The notes under the pieces: generated by a model
The model's input: only the letters and a program-made list of their open reading frames with translations
What the model was told of the DNA's origin: nothing
Database searches by the model: none
Shown: one piece after another, positions 1 to 7,494 of the stretch
Numbering within the stretch: the stretch's first letter is position 1
How the letters are laid out: the number at the start of each line of letters is the position of its first letter
Made by a program: the position numbers and the translations under genes
NCBI GenBank assembly: GCA_035461525.1
Contig: DATHVD010000001.1
Coordinates: 1-34,762 of the forward strand
DNA: 34,762 nucleotides
Direction: 5' to 3'
Origin: JAIBJN01 sp035461525
Lineage (GTDB): Bacteria; Actinomycetota; Thermoleophilia; Gaiellales; Gaiellaceae

Positions 1-210
1 GGCGACGCCCTTGCCGCGGTTTCGCGTGAACCGCTCGACCGTAGCGCCGGCCTTCTCGGCGAGCGCGCCCGTCTCGTCGCGCGAGCCGTCGTCCACGACG
101 ATCGCCTCGAAGTCGGCGAGCGTCTGCGCGGAGAGCGAGGCGAGCGCCTCGCCGAGGTGAGCCTCCCCATCCCGCACGGGCAGGAGGACGGACACGGTCG
201 GCTCGGCCAC
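1..210 (-). CDS. Family 2 glycosyltransferase, N-terminal part (runs off left edge)
   Basis: The minus-strand frame opens with GTG at 210 and is still open at base 1, giving 70 residues. It begins VAEPTVSVLLPVRDGEAHL, the first beta strand of a GT-A fold, followed by VVDDGS at residues 38-43, the nucleotide-sugar binding signature of GT2 enzymes. The DxD metal motif and the rest of the catalytic domain lie outside the window, so donor and acceptor cannot be inferred. No Shine-Dalgarno sequence precedes the GTG; a TAGGAC hexamer lies 6 nt upstream, consistent with a leaderless transcript. The family is clear from the N-terminal motifs; the exact role is unknown. Confidence 0.8.
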   Translation of the reverse strand, partial: MAEPTVSVLLPVRDGEAHLGEALASLSAQTLADFEAIVVDDGSRDETGALAEKAGATVERFTRNRGKGVA

Positions 211-289
211 GGCCGGGTCCTACCACGACGAGCGGCGACGCGTGCGAACGGGGGAGCGGCCGCGCCCGCTCCCCCGCAGAGTACGCGGG

Positions 290-820
290 CTAGCGGAGCA
301 CGTCGCAGAACCCGGGCAGGGCGTCCGCGATCGTGCCGCCGTCGGTGAGCTCCCGCAGCGGGTGCTGGCCCGCGGAGAACACGAGGTCGAAGGCCCCGCC
401 GCCGATCGGCACGAGGACGACCCGGCCCACGTCGACGAGGTCGTTGCCCACCTTCGCCTGCAGGCCGGTGGCGACCACGTAGTCGGCGAGAAGCCCTCCG
501 GGCTGGAAGTACGTCGTCTGCGTGAAGGAATCGGGCCCCTCGCGCAGCGTCAGCCCGGTGACGGTGTTCGTGATCGTGTTGTCCTCCTTGATGTGGATCA
601 CCTGGCGAACGCGGACGCCGTCCTGGTCGAGGAACGTGAAGATGTCCGCCTCGATGTTGATGTCCCAGACGACCCCGAAGTCGCCGCACGCCGTCGGGTC
701 GGAGAGGACGTTGTGGATCTGGACGTCCCGGACGATCGTCGGCTGATTCGCCGCTGCCGGCGCAGCCAGCGTCACGGCGGCGAGGCCGGCGATGGCGAGT
801 GCCAGAACACGGTTCCTCAT
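290..820 (-). CDS. Secreted protein of unknown function
   Basis: The 176-residue product starts with a typical Sec signal peptide: positive MRNR, a hydrophobic Leu/Ala core and a probable cleavage after AAPAAA near residue 24. The mature part (about 150 residues) is rich in beta-prone segments and has only two cysteines, one near the start (PTACGDFG) and one at the end (LPGFCDVLR), which could form a disulphide. I recognise no catalytic motif. The gene is preceded by GAGGAAAGGGGG, a strong ribosome binding site, and is transcribed away from the PadR gene. The palindrome at 845-865 lies just upstream of its start, so PadR probably controls it. Function unknown. Confidence 0.8.
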   Translation of the reverse strand: MRNRVLALAIAGLAAVTLAAPAAANQPTIVRDVQIHNVLSDPTACGDFGVVWDINIEADIFTFLDQDGVRVRQVIHIKEDNTITNTVTGLTLREGPDSFTQTTYFQPGGLLADYVVATGLQAKVGNDLVDVGRVVLVPIGGGAFDLVFSAGQHPLRELTDGGTIADALPGFCDVLR

Positions 821-844
821 GTGGAAAGTCCCCCTTTCCTCAGG

Positions 845-885
845 CCTAGTCCACGATAGACTAGGCGAGCGTGGACTACCCTAGG
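845..885. promoter_or_regulatory. Palindromic operator between PadR gene and secreted-protein gene
   Basis: CCTAGTC (845-851) and GACTAGG (859-865) form a perfect inverted repeat with a 7-nt spacer. A second, overlapping pair is TAGTCCACG (847-855) with CGTGGACTA (870-878), and CCTAGGG follows at 879-885. The cluster lies in the 50-bp gap between divergent starts at 820 and 871. PadR proteins typically bind such dyads and repress themselves and a neighbouring gene; assignment to this PadR is inferred from position. Confidence 0.65.
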
Positions 886-1476
886 GCGGAGCCGGGCGAA
901 AGGCAAGGGGGGCCCGGTGGGCGTGCGCTGACGACGACCGAGGCCGCCGTGCTCGGACACCTGAGCTTCGGCGAGCTCTCGGGCTACGACCTGACGAAGA
1001 GCATCGAGACCGGCGTCGGCATGTTCTGGGCGCCTGCGCGGAGCGGCATCTACGCCGTCCTTCCCCGGCTCGTCACCAAGGGCCTCGCCACCCGCCGCGC
1101 CGTCAGGCAGTCCGCGCGCCCCGACAAGCACGTCTACGCGATCACGGACGCTGGCCACGCGGCCCTGCGCCGCTGGCTCGAGTCGGGACCGTCGGAGCCC
1201 GACCCGGCTCACAACCCGCTCCTCCTGCGGGTCTTCTTCGGCGCCGCGTCCGACCCCGGGACGGTCGCGCGGCACGTCGCGGAGCGCCGGCGTCAGGCCC
1301 AGGAGCGCCTCGGCCTCCTCGCCGGCCTCCGCAAGGGCCTCGTCGGCGGACGCGAGGCGCAGGACGTCTACCGCCGCTTCGTCGTCGACTGGGGGCTCGA
1401 GTACTACGAGGCGGTCGTCCGCTGGGCGGACGCCACGCTGCGCGAGCTCGCGGCGCTGGAGGAGCGCGAGAGCTAG
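871..1476 (+). CDS. PadR-family transcriptional regulator
   Basis: The product (201 residues from GTG 871) has the PadR winged helix: TTTEAAVLGHLSFGELSGYDLTKSI near the N-terminus, followed by the wing with IYAVLPRLVTKGLATRR and the KHVYAITDAGHAALRRWL segment. A C-terminal helical dimerisation region (Vir_act_alpha_C type) ends at WADATLRELAALE. The first 19 residues are not family-like and the GTG at 871 lies inside the operator dyad, so the real start could be further in, near ALTTTEA (codon 928), although no ATG or GTG is present there in frame. It overlaps the convergent VOC gene by 4 nt. It probably represses itself and the divergent secreted-protein gene. Confidence 0.9.
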   Translation: MDYPRAEPGERQGGPGGRALTTTEAAVLGHLSFGELSGYDLTKSIETGVGMFWAPARSGIYAVLPRLVTKGLATRRAVRQSARPDKHVYAITDAGHAALRRWLESGPSEPDPAHNPLLLRVFFGAASDPGTVARHVAERRRQAQERLGLLAGLRKGLVGGREAQDVYRRFVVDWGLEYYEAVVRWADATLRELAALEERES

Positions 1477-2339
1477 CCGGAGCCGTTCGCGGTCGCGAGC
1501 ACGAGCCCGATCCCGGACGGGTCGCGGACGAGGATGCCGCCCGGATGCGGCGCCGGTTCCGAGCCGGCCGCCGCCGCACGCTCGGCCGTCCGGTCCCGCT
1601 CGGCGTCGTCCGGGAGGAGGATCGTGGCGTGGCGGAGAGCCGCCGTTCCGGGCGGCGGCGGGGTCGCGTCGCGGCTCTGCCAGACGTTCGCGCCGACGTG
1701 ATGGTGGTAGCCGCCGGCGGCGAGGAAGACGGCGCTCCCCGGAAGCTCCGCCATCAGCTCGAAGCCGAGGGCGTCCCTGTAGAAGGCGGTCGTCGCCGCC
1801 GTGTCTGCGACCTGGAAGTGGACGTGGCCCATGCGCGTCCCGGCGGCCAGGCCGTCGAAGGGCGCCGTCGCGGGGTCGTCGAGCTCAACGAGCAGGCTCC
1901 CGACGTCGAGCGGCTCGGTCGTCATGCGCTCCATCACCCGCCCCTCCCACACCTCGCGCGGCCGATCTGCGTAGATCTCGATCCCGTGGCCGTCGGGGTC
2001 GGCGAGGTAGGCGGCCTCGCTGACGAAGTGGTCGGAGAGGCCGACGAGCGGCACGCGCTCGCGGACGGCGTGCGCGAGCCAGCGGGCGAGGTCGGCGCGC
2101 TCGGGCAGGAGAAGGGCGAAATGGTAGAGCCCCGTGTGGCGGCGGACAGGCCGCGCACCCGGCTCCTCGACGAGAACGAGAAGCTGACGCCCGCCGGCGC
2201 CGAGCATCGCGCGATCGCCGTCGCGGCCGATCGCCTCCAGTCCGACGGCGTCCCGGTAGTAGGCGAGCGAGCGCTCGAGGTCGGCCACCGTCAGGTGCAC
2301 CGGGCCCATCGCCGTCGCCGCGGGAAGCGCCCCTCCCAT
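1473..2339 (-). CDS. Two-domain VOC protein (CatE-like glyoxalase/dioxygenase)
   Basis: The product (288 residues from ATG 2339) contains two vicinal-oxygen-chelate modules. Domain 1 (about residues 10-125) has VHLTV, HTGLYHFALLLP and GHGIEIYADR, giving a His/His/Glu metal triad. Domain 2 (about 160-285) has GHVHFQV and HATILLP, but the final strand reads SGIGLVLA without the usual glutamate. This layout matches the catechol-2,3-dioxygenase-like CatE group, but the substrate is not predictable. No Shine-Dalgarno sequence is present; TATCCT lies 8 nt upstream of ATG 2339, which supports that start over GTG 2342 and suggests a leaderless message. The gene is convergent with PadR, overlapping by 4 nt. 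Confidence 0.85.
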   Translation of the reverse strand: MGGALPAATAMGPVHLTVADLERSLAYYRDAVGLEAIGRDGDRAMLGAGGRQLLVLVEEPGARPVRRHTGLYHFALLLPERADLARWLAHAVRERVPLVGLSDHFVSEAAYLADPDGHGIEIYADRPREVWEGRVMERMTTEPLDVGSLLVELDDPATAPFDGLAAGTRMGHVHFQVADTAATTAFYRDALGFELMAELPGSAVFLAAGGYHHHVGANVWQSRDATPPPPGTAALRHATILLPDDAERDRTAERAAAAGSEPAPHPGGILVRDPSGIGLVLATANGSG

Positions 2340-2372
2340 CACCCGCGAGGATAGCTCGCGCCGCGCGGGCGG

Positions 2373-3316
2373 CTACGGGCCCGCCTCGGTCGCCTTCCGC
2401 GAGGGAGGCGGAGCGCCCGCCGAGGGCAGCCGAGCGACCTTACCGAGCAGGTCGAACCAGAACGGCGCCCCCATGGAGAGGGCGGCCGACGTGATCAGGA
2501 CGCCGATCGCCTTCGAGAGCCAGTCCTCCCACCGGCTGGGCACGTCGAGCGACCCGTCCGAGCCGAAGCGCCAGCCGAGCGGGATGTCGAGCTGCTCGAG
2601 CCGGGCTGCGTCGAGGGCCGCTCCCTCCTCGGAGGCCTGCTCCGCCTGCGCCACGAGCGCTGCCCGGACGGTGTCGTCCGCCCAGAGGACGCGGGCGATG
2701 TTGACGGTGTCGACGTTGAGGACGATCGCGACCGTCAGGCCGATCAGCCAGAGGACGAGCTGGACGCGGCGCTTGTACCAGCCCGACACGCGGGCCATCG
2801 TGTCGTCGTACCAGGTCTCGGCGGCCGTGCGGAAGAGCGCGACCTCGTCCTCCGCCTTCCCGGCGTGCGCGCGCACGTCGGCCAGGAGCGCCGCGAGGGC
2901 GTCCTTCACGCGCTCGCTGGGCACGGCCTCGATGGCCTCGTCGAGCGGGCGCGCCGCCCCCCGCGCCCGCGCGCCGACGTCGAGGTCGAGGAGGGCGGAC
3001 ACGACCGCCCGCGAGGGGAGGTAGGACGGATAGCGCTCCCGCCTCCACCACGCCACGGCTCGGCGCACGGCCGGCACGCGCCGGACACGCGGCGAGAGAT
3101 CCTGGGCCGGGCGGACGAGCGCGCTCACGAGCGGGTGGGCGAAGACGTTCTTCGTCAGCCCGACGCCGAGGAGGGTGTGCAGGCCTTTCCAAGGTACTCC
3201 GCCCTCCAGGCGAAGAGGCTCGAGAGCGTCTCCACGAGAGCGGAGCAGACCAGGCTCAGCACGACGAAGACGAACACGAGGCCGAGGGCGACGTCGAGAG
3301 CCGCGAAGTCGAGCAA
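2373..3316 (-). pseudogene. Membrane protein gene with a single-base frameshift
   Basis: The 5' part, from TTG at 3316 (GGGAGG six bases upstream), reads LLDFAALDVALGLVFVFVV and continues with a transmembrane helix to WRAEYLGK. There the frame breaks, and the next frame continues smoothly as GLHTLLGVGLTKNVFAHPL and on to the stop at 2373. Adding one G near 3182-3186 (GGAAAGGCC to GGAAAGGGCC) joins the halves into 314 residues; 944 nt plus one is a multiple of three. The C-terminal half has two further helices (VQLVLWLIGLTVAIVL and IGVLITSAALSMGAPFWF) around a soluble region. The layout resembles an uncharacterised actinobacterial membrane family. It may be a true mutation or a sequencing error. 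Confidence 0.75.
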
Positions 3317-3502
3317 GGAGACCTCCCGAGGGCCGTTCCGAGGCGCCCGACGCTAGCACCGGAAGCGGACGGGTTGTCTTAACCGATCGCTCACACGACG
3401 CGTACCTCACCCTCATAGAAGCCGCGTACGGTGCGCCAGTCCCCTCGTTCAGGGATTCGGACCGGACCCCCCGACGTCGATACAGCAAGGAGCCGCCGCC
3501 GC

Positions 3503-4321
3503 ATGACCCTCCGCCGCTTACTGCTTCCCGCCCTCGCCTTCTCCGCTCTGCTCGGCCCCGGATCCGCCGCCGCCGAGAGTGCAGTCACGTCCACGTCGTC
3601 CGGAGGCGCCCGTGCCGGCTGGAGCCTCTCCGACACGGAGGCCTCGTTCAGGCTCGGCGAAGAGGGGGCCGTGTCTCGGACGGCCCGGGCCGCGTCCTCC
3701 GTGAAGCCCGGACGGGTGATCCGAACGAGGAGGAGCTGGGAGTGCCGTGGCTCGCTCCGCCGCTTCGGCAAGCTTCCGATCAAGGTGGTCTCGCGGATCC
3801 CGAACCCCGGGACCGCCGACGCGATCCGACTGATCGGCTGCTACGGCGACGGCAATCCGAAGACGGTCGACCTCATCCTCGACGTCCGCGGCAACGGCCG
3901 CGACCTCGGGACGGGTTACGACGCGGTCAAGATCGGCCAGAGCGCCCACGACCTCGTCGTCACCGGCAGGGTCGCCTGCGGCGCCCGGCACGGGAGCGTC
4001 CACCAGGACGTTGTCCAGGCGATGAGCGGCTACCGGATCAAGTTCAAGGACTTTCGCTCGGGCCGGCCCGCCGACGGACGCTGGACCTGCTGGGGCGCGG
4101 GAGGCGGCTGGTACGTCTCGCACGCGACCGGCAACGTGCCCCGGCGAGTCGTCTGCGTTCGCTGCCGCATCGCCACCTACAACCAGAACATGCGGATCGA
4201 CAACGCGGTCCGCTCGGGCGCCCGCGACTCCGTGTTCGGCTACTCCCGCTCCTACGGGATCTTCATCGGCCCGCAGGCCGTGAACCCGATCAACGTCCGA
4301 AACAGGGTGATCCGCTACTAA
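3503..4321 (+). CDS. Secreted protein, possibly beta-helix, unknown function
   Basis: ATG 3503 is preferred to an upstream in-frame start because AAGGAG (3487-3492) lies 10 nt before it and the product then begins with a classic signal peptide (MTLRRLLLPALAFSALLGPG, cleavage near AAAES). The mature protein of about 248 residues has repeated short beta-like rungs (DLILDVRGNG, DLVVTGRVACG, NMRIDNAV, FGYSRSYGIFIG) and several cysteines (WECRG, IGCYGDG, WTCWG, VCVRCRI). The pattern suggests a right-handed beta-helix or similar extracellular fold, but no catalytic signature is recognised. The gene stands alone; the next 400 bases hold only a decayed gene. Confidence 0.7.
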   Translation: MTLRRLLLPALAFSALLGPGSAAAESAVTSTSSGGARAGWSLSDTEASFRLGEEGAVSRTARAASSVKPGRVIRTRRSWECRGSLRRFGKLPIKVVSRIPNPGTADAIRLIGCYGDGNPKTVDLILDVRGNGRDLGTGYDAVKIGQSAHDLVVTGRVACGARHGSVHQDVVQAMSGYRIKFKDFRSGRPADGRWTCWGAGGGWYVSHATGNVPRRVVCVRCRIATYNQNMRIDNAVRSGARDSVFGYSRSYGIFIGPQAVNPINVRNRVIRY

Positions 4322-4421
4322 GACGATTCGCGGTGCCCGACGAGGCGTCGGGGCCGAGCCCTGCGGCTGGCCCCCCGACCCGGGTACCGGCCGCCAGGGG
4401 ACACGTCGGAGCACTCTCCTC

Positions 4422-4634
4422 CGCCGCATCCACCTCACCTGCCTCGCCGTGCTCGCCGCCGCCGTCGCGGCTCCGAAATCGCACCTACGGCACCCAGTCC
4501 GCCCTGCGCGTCGCCCCAAGCCCCTCACGCGGTCGTTCGTCCGCTTCGTCGTCCCGAGCCTGGGCGGGCCGGTCGACAAGGCCGTGCTGCGCGTCTACGC
4601 GCAGACGCGCGCCTCGCACGGTTTCCGAGTGTAG
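4422..4634 (+). pseudogene. Remnant of a secreted DNRLRE-domain protein
   Basis: One frame (4422-4470) encodes a signal-peptide-like stretch RRIHLTCLAVLAAAVAAP with no start codon in front. A second frame from about 4474 reads RNRTYGTQSALRVAPSP, and the first frame then resumes with PLTRSFVRFVVPSLGG, VDKAVLRVYAQTRASHGFRV and a TAG at 4632-4634. The pattern YGtqsaLRV...sfvRFvVpsL.gpVdkAvLRvYa is characteristic of the DNRLRE domain of secreted actinobacterial proteins, which are normally much longer. The start codon, the strand after the signal peptide and everything downstream are missing, and at least one frameshift is present. It is non-functional as it stands. Confidence 0.65.
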
Positions 4635-4721
4635 GACTGTCAGATTCTTTGTGTAACTGGCTGTGGCTACCGAAGGGCCCGCGTCGAGCGGACTCCTCAC
4701 CGTTTCGGGGAGAATCGAGGC

Positions 4722-5027
4722 GTGCCGAGCATGACAACCGCGCCGGGGGAGGTCGAGGTCGAGCGCCCCGCGGGCGAGGAGGACGCGGAGCGCGACCTTC
4801 CCTGGATCGTGATCGTCTGGAACGACCCCGTGAACCTCATGTCGTACGTCACGCTCGTCTTCCAGAAGCTCTTCGGCTACAGCCGGGAGAAGGCGACCCG
4901 GCTCATGCTCCAGGTGCACGAGGAGGGCAAGGCCGTCGTCTCGGGCGGGACGCGCGAGAAGGCCGAGCACGATGTCGCCCGCCTGCACGCCTACGGCCTC
5001 TGGGCGACGATGAGGCGGGACGCGTGA
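4722..5027 (+). CDS. clpS: ATP-dependent Clp protease adaptor ClpS
   Basis: The 101-residue product has the ClpS fold after an acidic, disordered N-terminal tail (residues 1-26). Signature segments are VIVWNDPVNLMSYV (N34, D35), VFQKLFGYSREKATRLM and QVHEEGKAVV (H66), which form the N-degron pocket and the ClpA/ClpC-binding face. ClpS delivers proteins with bulky hydrophobic N-terminal residues to the Clp protease in the cytoplasm. GTG 4722 has GGGGAG nine bases upstream; ATG 4731 is the alternative. The stop overlaps the start of the DUF2017 gene (GTGA), so the two are translationally coupled, a pairing common in Actinomycetota. Confidence 0.95.
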   Translation: MPSMTTAPGEVEVERPAGEEDAERDLPWIVIVWNDPVNLMSYVTLVFQKLFGYSREKATRLMLQVHEEGKAVVSGGTREKAEHDVARLHAYGLWATMRRDA

Positions 5028-5500
5028 TCTTCCGCGACCCCGTCGAGCCGGCCGGCGAGGGCGAGTACCGCCTGCGGCTCTCCGACGGCGAGCGCGAGCT
5101 CCTCCGCGCGCTCCCCGCCGAGCTGCGGGCCCTCCTCGACACCGATCCCGGGGCGCCTGCGCTCCGGCGACTCTTCCCGCCCGCACACGCCGAGGACGCG
5201 GAGGCCGAGGCCGGGTACCGAGAGCTCATGGGAGCCGAGCTCCTCCAAGAGCGACGCGCCGCGCTCGCCCTGGTCGAGGAGACCGCCGGCCGCGACCTCC
5301 TGACGGCGGGCGAGCTCGACGCCTGGCTGCGCGCCCTCACCGACCTCCGCCTCGTCCTCGGCACGCGGCTCGGCGTCACCGAGGAGACCTACGCCGAGGA
5401 GATCGACCCGACCGATCCCCGCGCCCGCGAGCTGGCGGTGTTCGCCTACCTGACGTGGCTCCAGGAGGCGCTCGTCGCCGCCGTCTCGGGAAAGCCCTAG
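5024..5500 (+). CDS. DUF2017 family protein, coupled to clpS
   Basis: The gene starts with GTG 5024, which overlaps the clpS stop in the tetranucleotide GTGA, and encodes 158 residues. The sequence (SDGERELLRALPAELRALL, RRLFPPAHAEDAEAEAGYRE, a central LTAGELDAWLRALTDLRLVLGT and a C-terminal FAYLTWLQEALVAAV) matches DUF2017, an all-helical family that follows clpS in many actinobacteria. Its molecular role is not established; a link to Clp-dependent proteolysis rests on this conserved neighbourhood. The stop overlaps the convergent membrane-protein gene by 4 nt. Confidence 0.85.
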   Translation: MIFRDPVEPAGEGEYRLRLSDGERELLRALPAELRALLDTDPGAPALRRLFPPAHAEDAEAEAGYRELMGAELLQERRAALALVEETAGRDLLTAGELDAWLRALTDLRLVLGTRLGVTEETYAEEIDPTDPRARELAVFAYLTWLQEALVAAVSGKP

Positions 5501-5979
5501 GCCGGCTTCCCGGCCATGGCCCACGTCGCCACGACGTAGGCAATCAGGGCGAGGAGCGTCAAGACCGCGGCGACACGGACGAGTGTGCTCCGCTCGCCGC
5601 GGCGCAGCCGCAGGCGGCGGGCGCCGATCCCGGTGAGCACGATCGAGAGGAGGAGCAGGAAGCCGCCGAGATCGGCCGTGATCCAGCCGATCCCGAGCCA
5701 GGTCGGCTCGGCCGCCCCGACGTCCTGCCAGCCCTGGCGGCGATAGATCCACTCAGCGCCGAGGCGCATCACGAACCAGGCGGGGAGCGCGGCGAAGAGG
5801 AGCGAGCGGAACGCGAGCCGCGCGAAGCCCGCCGCATCCTCGGCACGCTGCCGTCTCCAGCCGTAGAGCTGGAACGCCGCGGCCGCCGCGAGGCCGCCGA
5901 CGAGCAACATCGCCCCCGACACGTGCACGAGGAGCGGCAGGTTCCAGTCGTCGGGGCGGATTGCGGCCAGCACGCCCAT
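5497..5979 (-). CDS. Four-helix membrane protein, second gene of a pair
   Basis: The product has 160 residues with about four transmembrane helices: HVSGAMLLVGGLAAAAAF, LAFRSLLFAALPAWFVMRL, WITADLGGFLLLLSIVLTGI and VAAVLTLLALIAYVVATWAM. Basic loops (YGWRRQRAED, GARRLRLRRGERS) probably face the cytoplasm. Its ATG overlaps the stop of the upstream gene (ATGA), so the pair is co-translated. The upstream partner resembles DUF2269; this protein has a similar size and topology and may be a divergent relative. No catalytic residues are evident and the function is unknown. Confidence 0.75.
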   Translation of the reverse strand: MGVLAAIRPDDWNLPLLVHVSGAMLLVGGLAAAAAFQLYGWRRQRAEDAAGFARLAFRSLLFAALPAWFVMRLGAEWIYRRQGWQDVGAAEPTWLGIGWITADLGGFLLLLSIVLTGIGARRLRLRRGERSTLVRVAAVLTLLALIAYVVATWAMAGKPA

Positions 5980-6458
5980 CAGGCTCCCGGCTTGTAGATC
6001 ATGACGACGAGAAGGGCGGCGACGAGGACGATCGAGGCGCCCTGGAGGAGGACGCCGGTGCGCGTGCGCAGCATCGCGTTCAGCTCCGGGCTGGGGTCGT
6101 CGCGCCCGCCGGCCGCGAGCTCGGCGGCGTGGTCGCGCGCTGCGTAGAACACCTTGCCGGTTCGCCGGCCCACCTCCATGAGTACCGCCCAGAGGACGAG
6201 GGCGACCACGATCCAGGCGTCCCAGAGGTCGTAGTCGCCGATGTCGATCGCGAGCCAGACGCCGAGGACGAGGGTGCCGATCGAGCCGATGGCGACGAGC
6301 ACGTCGCCGGGGCGAGAGAGCCTGAAGATGCGGACGACGTCGCTCGGACGGTCGAGGTTGCGGACACCGACGACGACGATCGTGAAAATCACCTGGGCCG
6401 CGACGAGCGTTGCGGCGGCGAGGACGTGTAGCGCGAGAAGCCAGTCCGTGAAGGACAC
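5979..6458 (-). CDS. DUF2269-like integral membrane protein
   Basis: The 159-residue product has four predicted helices: LLALHVLAAATLVAAQVIFTI, VLVAIGSIGTLVLGVWLAI, WDAWIVVALVLWAVLMEVG and GVLLQGASIVLVAALLVVMI. The opening MSFTDWLLALHVLAA and the arrangement of the helices resemble DUF2269 and related small membrane families of unknown role. It is the first gene of a two-gene unit (ATGA overlap with the next) and diverges from the cupin gene at 6569. Confidence 0.75.
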   Translation of the reverse strand: MSFTDWLLALHVLAAATLVAAQVIFTIVVVGVRNLDRPSDVVRIFRLSRPGDVLVAIGSIGTLVLGVWLAIDIGDYDLWDAWIVVALVLWAVLMEVGRRTGKVFYAARDHAAELAAGGRDDPSPELNAMLRTRTGVLLQGASIVLVAALLVVMIYKPGA

Positions 6459-6568
6459 GGCGCGGAACCTAACAGGCGCGGCCGTCGGCCGGATGGTGAG
6501 GGAAACCGCACCCCGGGACGGGTGCCCGCCGCCTTCCCGAGGCCTGCGCGGGCCGCGAGACTTCCGCC

Positions 6569-6976
6569 ATGGCCGCCCTCCCCCCCACCGTCCGGCTCGA
6601 GCGAGCCGCGCCCACCCCCGGCGCGATGACCCCGGTCTACGCGAGCCGCGAGGACGAGTCGTTCCGGATCCTCGCCGGCGAGCTGACCTTCTTCCTCGGG
6701 CAGCGGACGGTGCGGGCGGCCGCCGGCGACGTCGTCACGGCGTCCGGCGCCCTGCCGCGCGCTCTGCGCGTCGAGGCGCCCGGCACTCGTTGGCTCGTCG
6801 AGACGAGAACTCCCTCCGCAGCCCGGCTCGACGACTTCGGGCACGCCCTCGCGCGGCCGCTTCCCCCGGCGGCTGCGTGGGCGTCGCCCGAGGACGAGCA
6901 GACGGTGACGGCCATCGGTGAGGCCGCCGGCCTGCACGTGCTCGGCCCGCCCGGCGCGCTGCCCGGCGCGGGCTAG
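6569..6976 (+). CDS. Small cupin-fold protein lacking metal ligands
   Basis: The 135-residue product matches a single cupin barrel: SREDESFRILAGELTFFLG aligns with cupin motif 1 and the AAGDVVTASGALPRALRVEAPG segment with motif 2. Family members usually carry HxH before the DESF segment and a histidine in the second motif; here those positions read PVYAS and LPRAL, so the metal site appears lost. It may act as a binding or structural protein rather than a dioxygenase-type enzyme. It is convergent with the MarR gene, with a 4-nt overlap. The assignment rests on the DESFRILAGELTF signature. Confidence 0.75.
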   Translation: MAALPPTVRLERAAPTPGAMTPVYASREDESFRILAGELTFFLGQRTVRAAAGDVVTASGALPRALRVEAPGTRWLVETRTPSAARLDDFGHALARPLPPAAAWASPEDEQTVTAIGEAAGLHVLGPPGALPGAG

Positions 6977-7428
6977 GCCAGCCGCTCGAGCAGCCGGGCC
7001 AGCTCGTCGATCTCATCGTGTGCGAGGCGCTCCTCGAAGAGCGCGCGCACCGAGCCGTCCTGCCCGCACGAGATCTCGCGCAGGCGCTCGGCGCCGAGCG
7101 GCGTCAGCTGCGCGTACGCCACGCGGCGGTCGAAGGGGCACGTCGCGCGCTCGACCAGCCCGGCGTCCTCGAGCCCGTCGAGGAGCCTCGTGACGCCGGA
7201 GGGCGTGAGGGCGAGGCTGCGGGCGAGGTCGACCCGTCGCAGCCGGCCGTCCTCGGCCCCGGCGAGGAGCTGGAACGCCTCATAGTCGTTGAGCGAGAGT
7301 CCGTGCTCGGACTGCAGGGTCGCGCTGGCGCACCGCGTCACGGCCGCGTGCGCGCGCAAGAGCGCGGTCAGGGCGGCGACCGCCTGGGGGCGGCGCTCGG
7401 CCTCGGGAGTAGGTACTTGCGTAGTCAA
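6973..7428 (-). CDS. MarR-family transcriptional regulator
   Basis: The 151-residue product has the MarR winged helix-turn-helix. Helices at residues 44-58 (LSLNDYEAFQLLAGA) precede the recognition region LTPSGVTRLLDGLEDAGLVER (74-94), the wing carries DRR (100-102), and flanking helices form the dimer interface. Cys34, Cys97 and Cys121 could sense oxidants, but that is speculation. The only start in frame with the full domain is TTG 7428, which has no clear ribosome binding site and lies inside the first operator-like repeat. The gene is divergent from the yceI-like gene, its likely target. Confidence 0.88.
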   Translation of the reverse strand: MTTQVPTPEAERRPQAVAALTALLRAHAAVTRCASATLQSEHGLSLNDYEAFQLLAGAEDGRLRRVDLARSLALTPSGVTRLLDGLEDAGLVERATCPFDRRVAYAQLTPLGAERLREISCGQDGSVRALFEERLAHDEIDELARLLERLA

Positions 7429-7464
7429 TATAATTCGTGCTAGGGTATAGTTGCGTCATCAATA
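7417..7464. promoter_or_regulatory. Two MarR-type operator repeats between marR and the yceI-like gene
   Basis: TTGCGTAGTCAATA (7417-7430) and TTGCGTCATCAATA (7451-7464) are direct repeats differing at two positions, with starts 34 bp apart. Each contains TTG-N6-CAA, the outer half-sites of the E. coli MarR box (TTGCCnnGGCAA). One copy covers the TTG start of the MarR gene; the other lies 30 bp upstream of the yceI-like start. The local base composition is markedly A/T-rich. Bidirectional repression by MarR is inferred. Confidence 0.65.
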
Positions 7465-7494
7465 ATACACCAATCAAGTAGGAGGTCGAAGACC

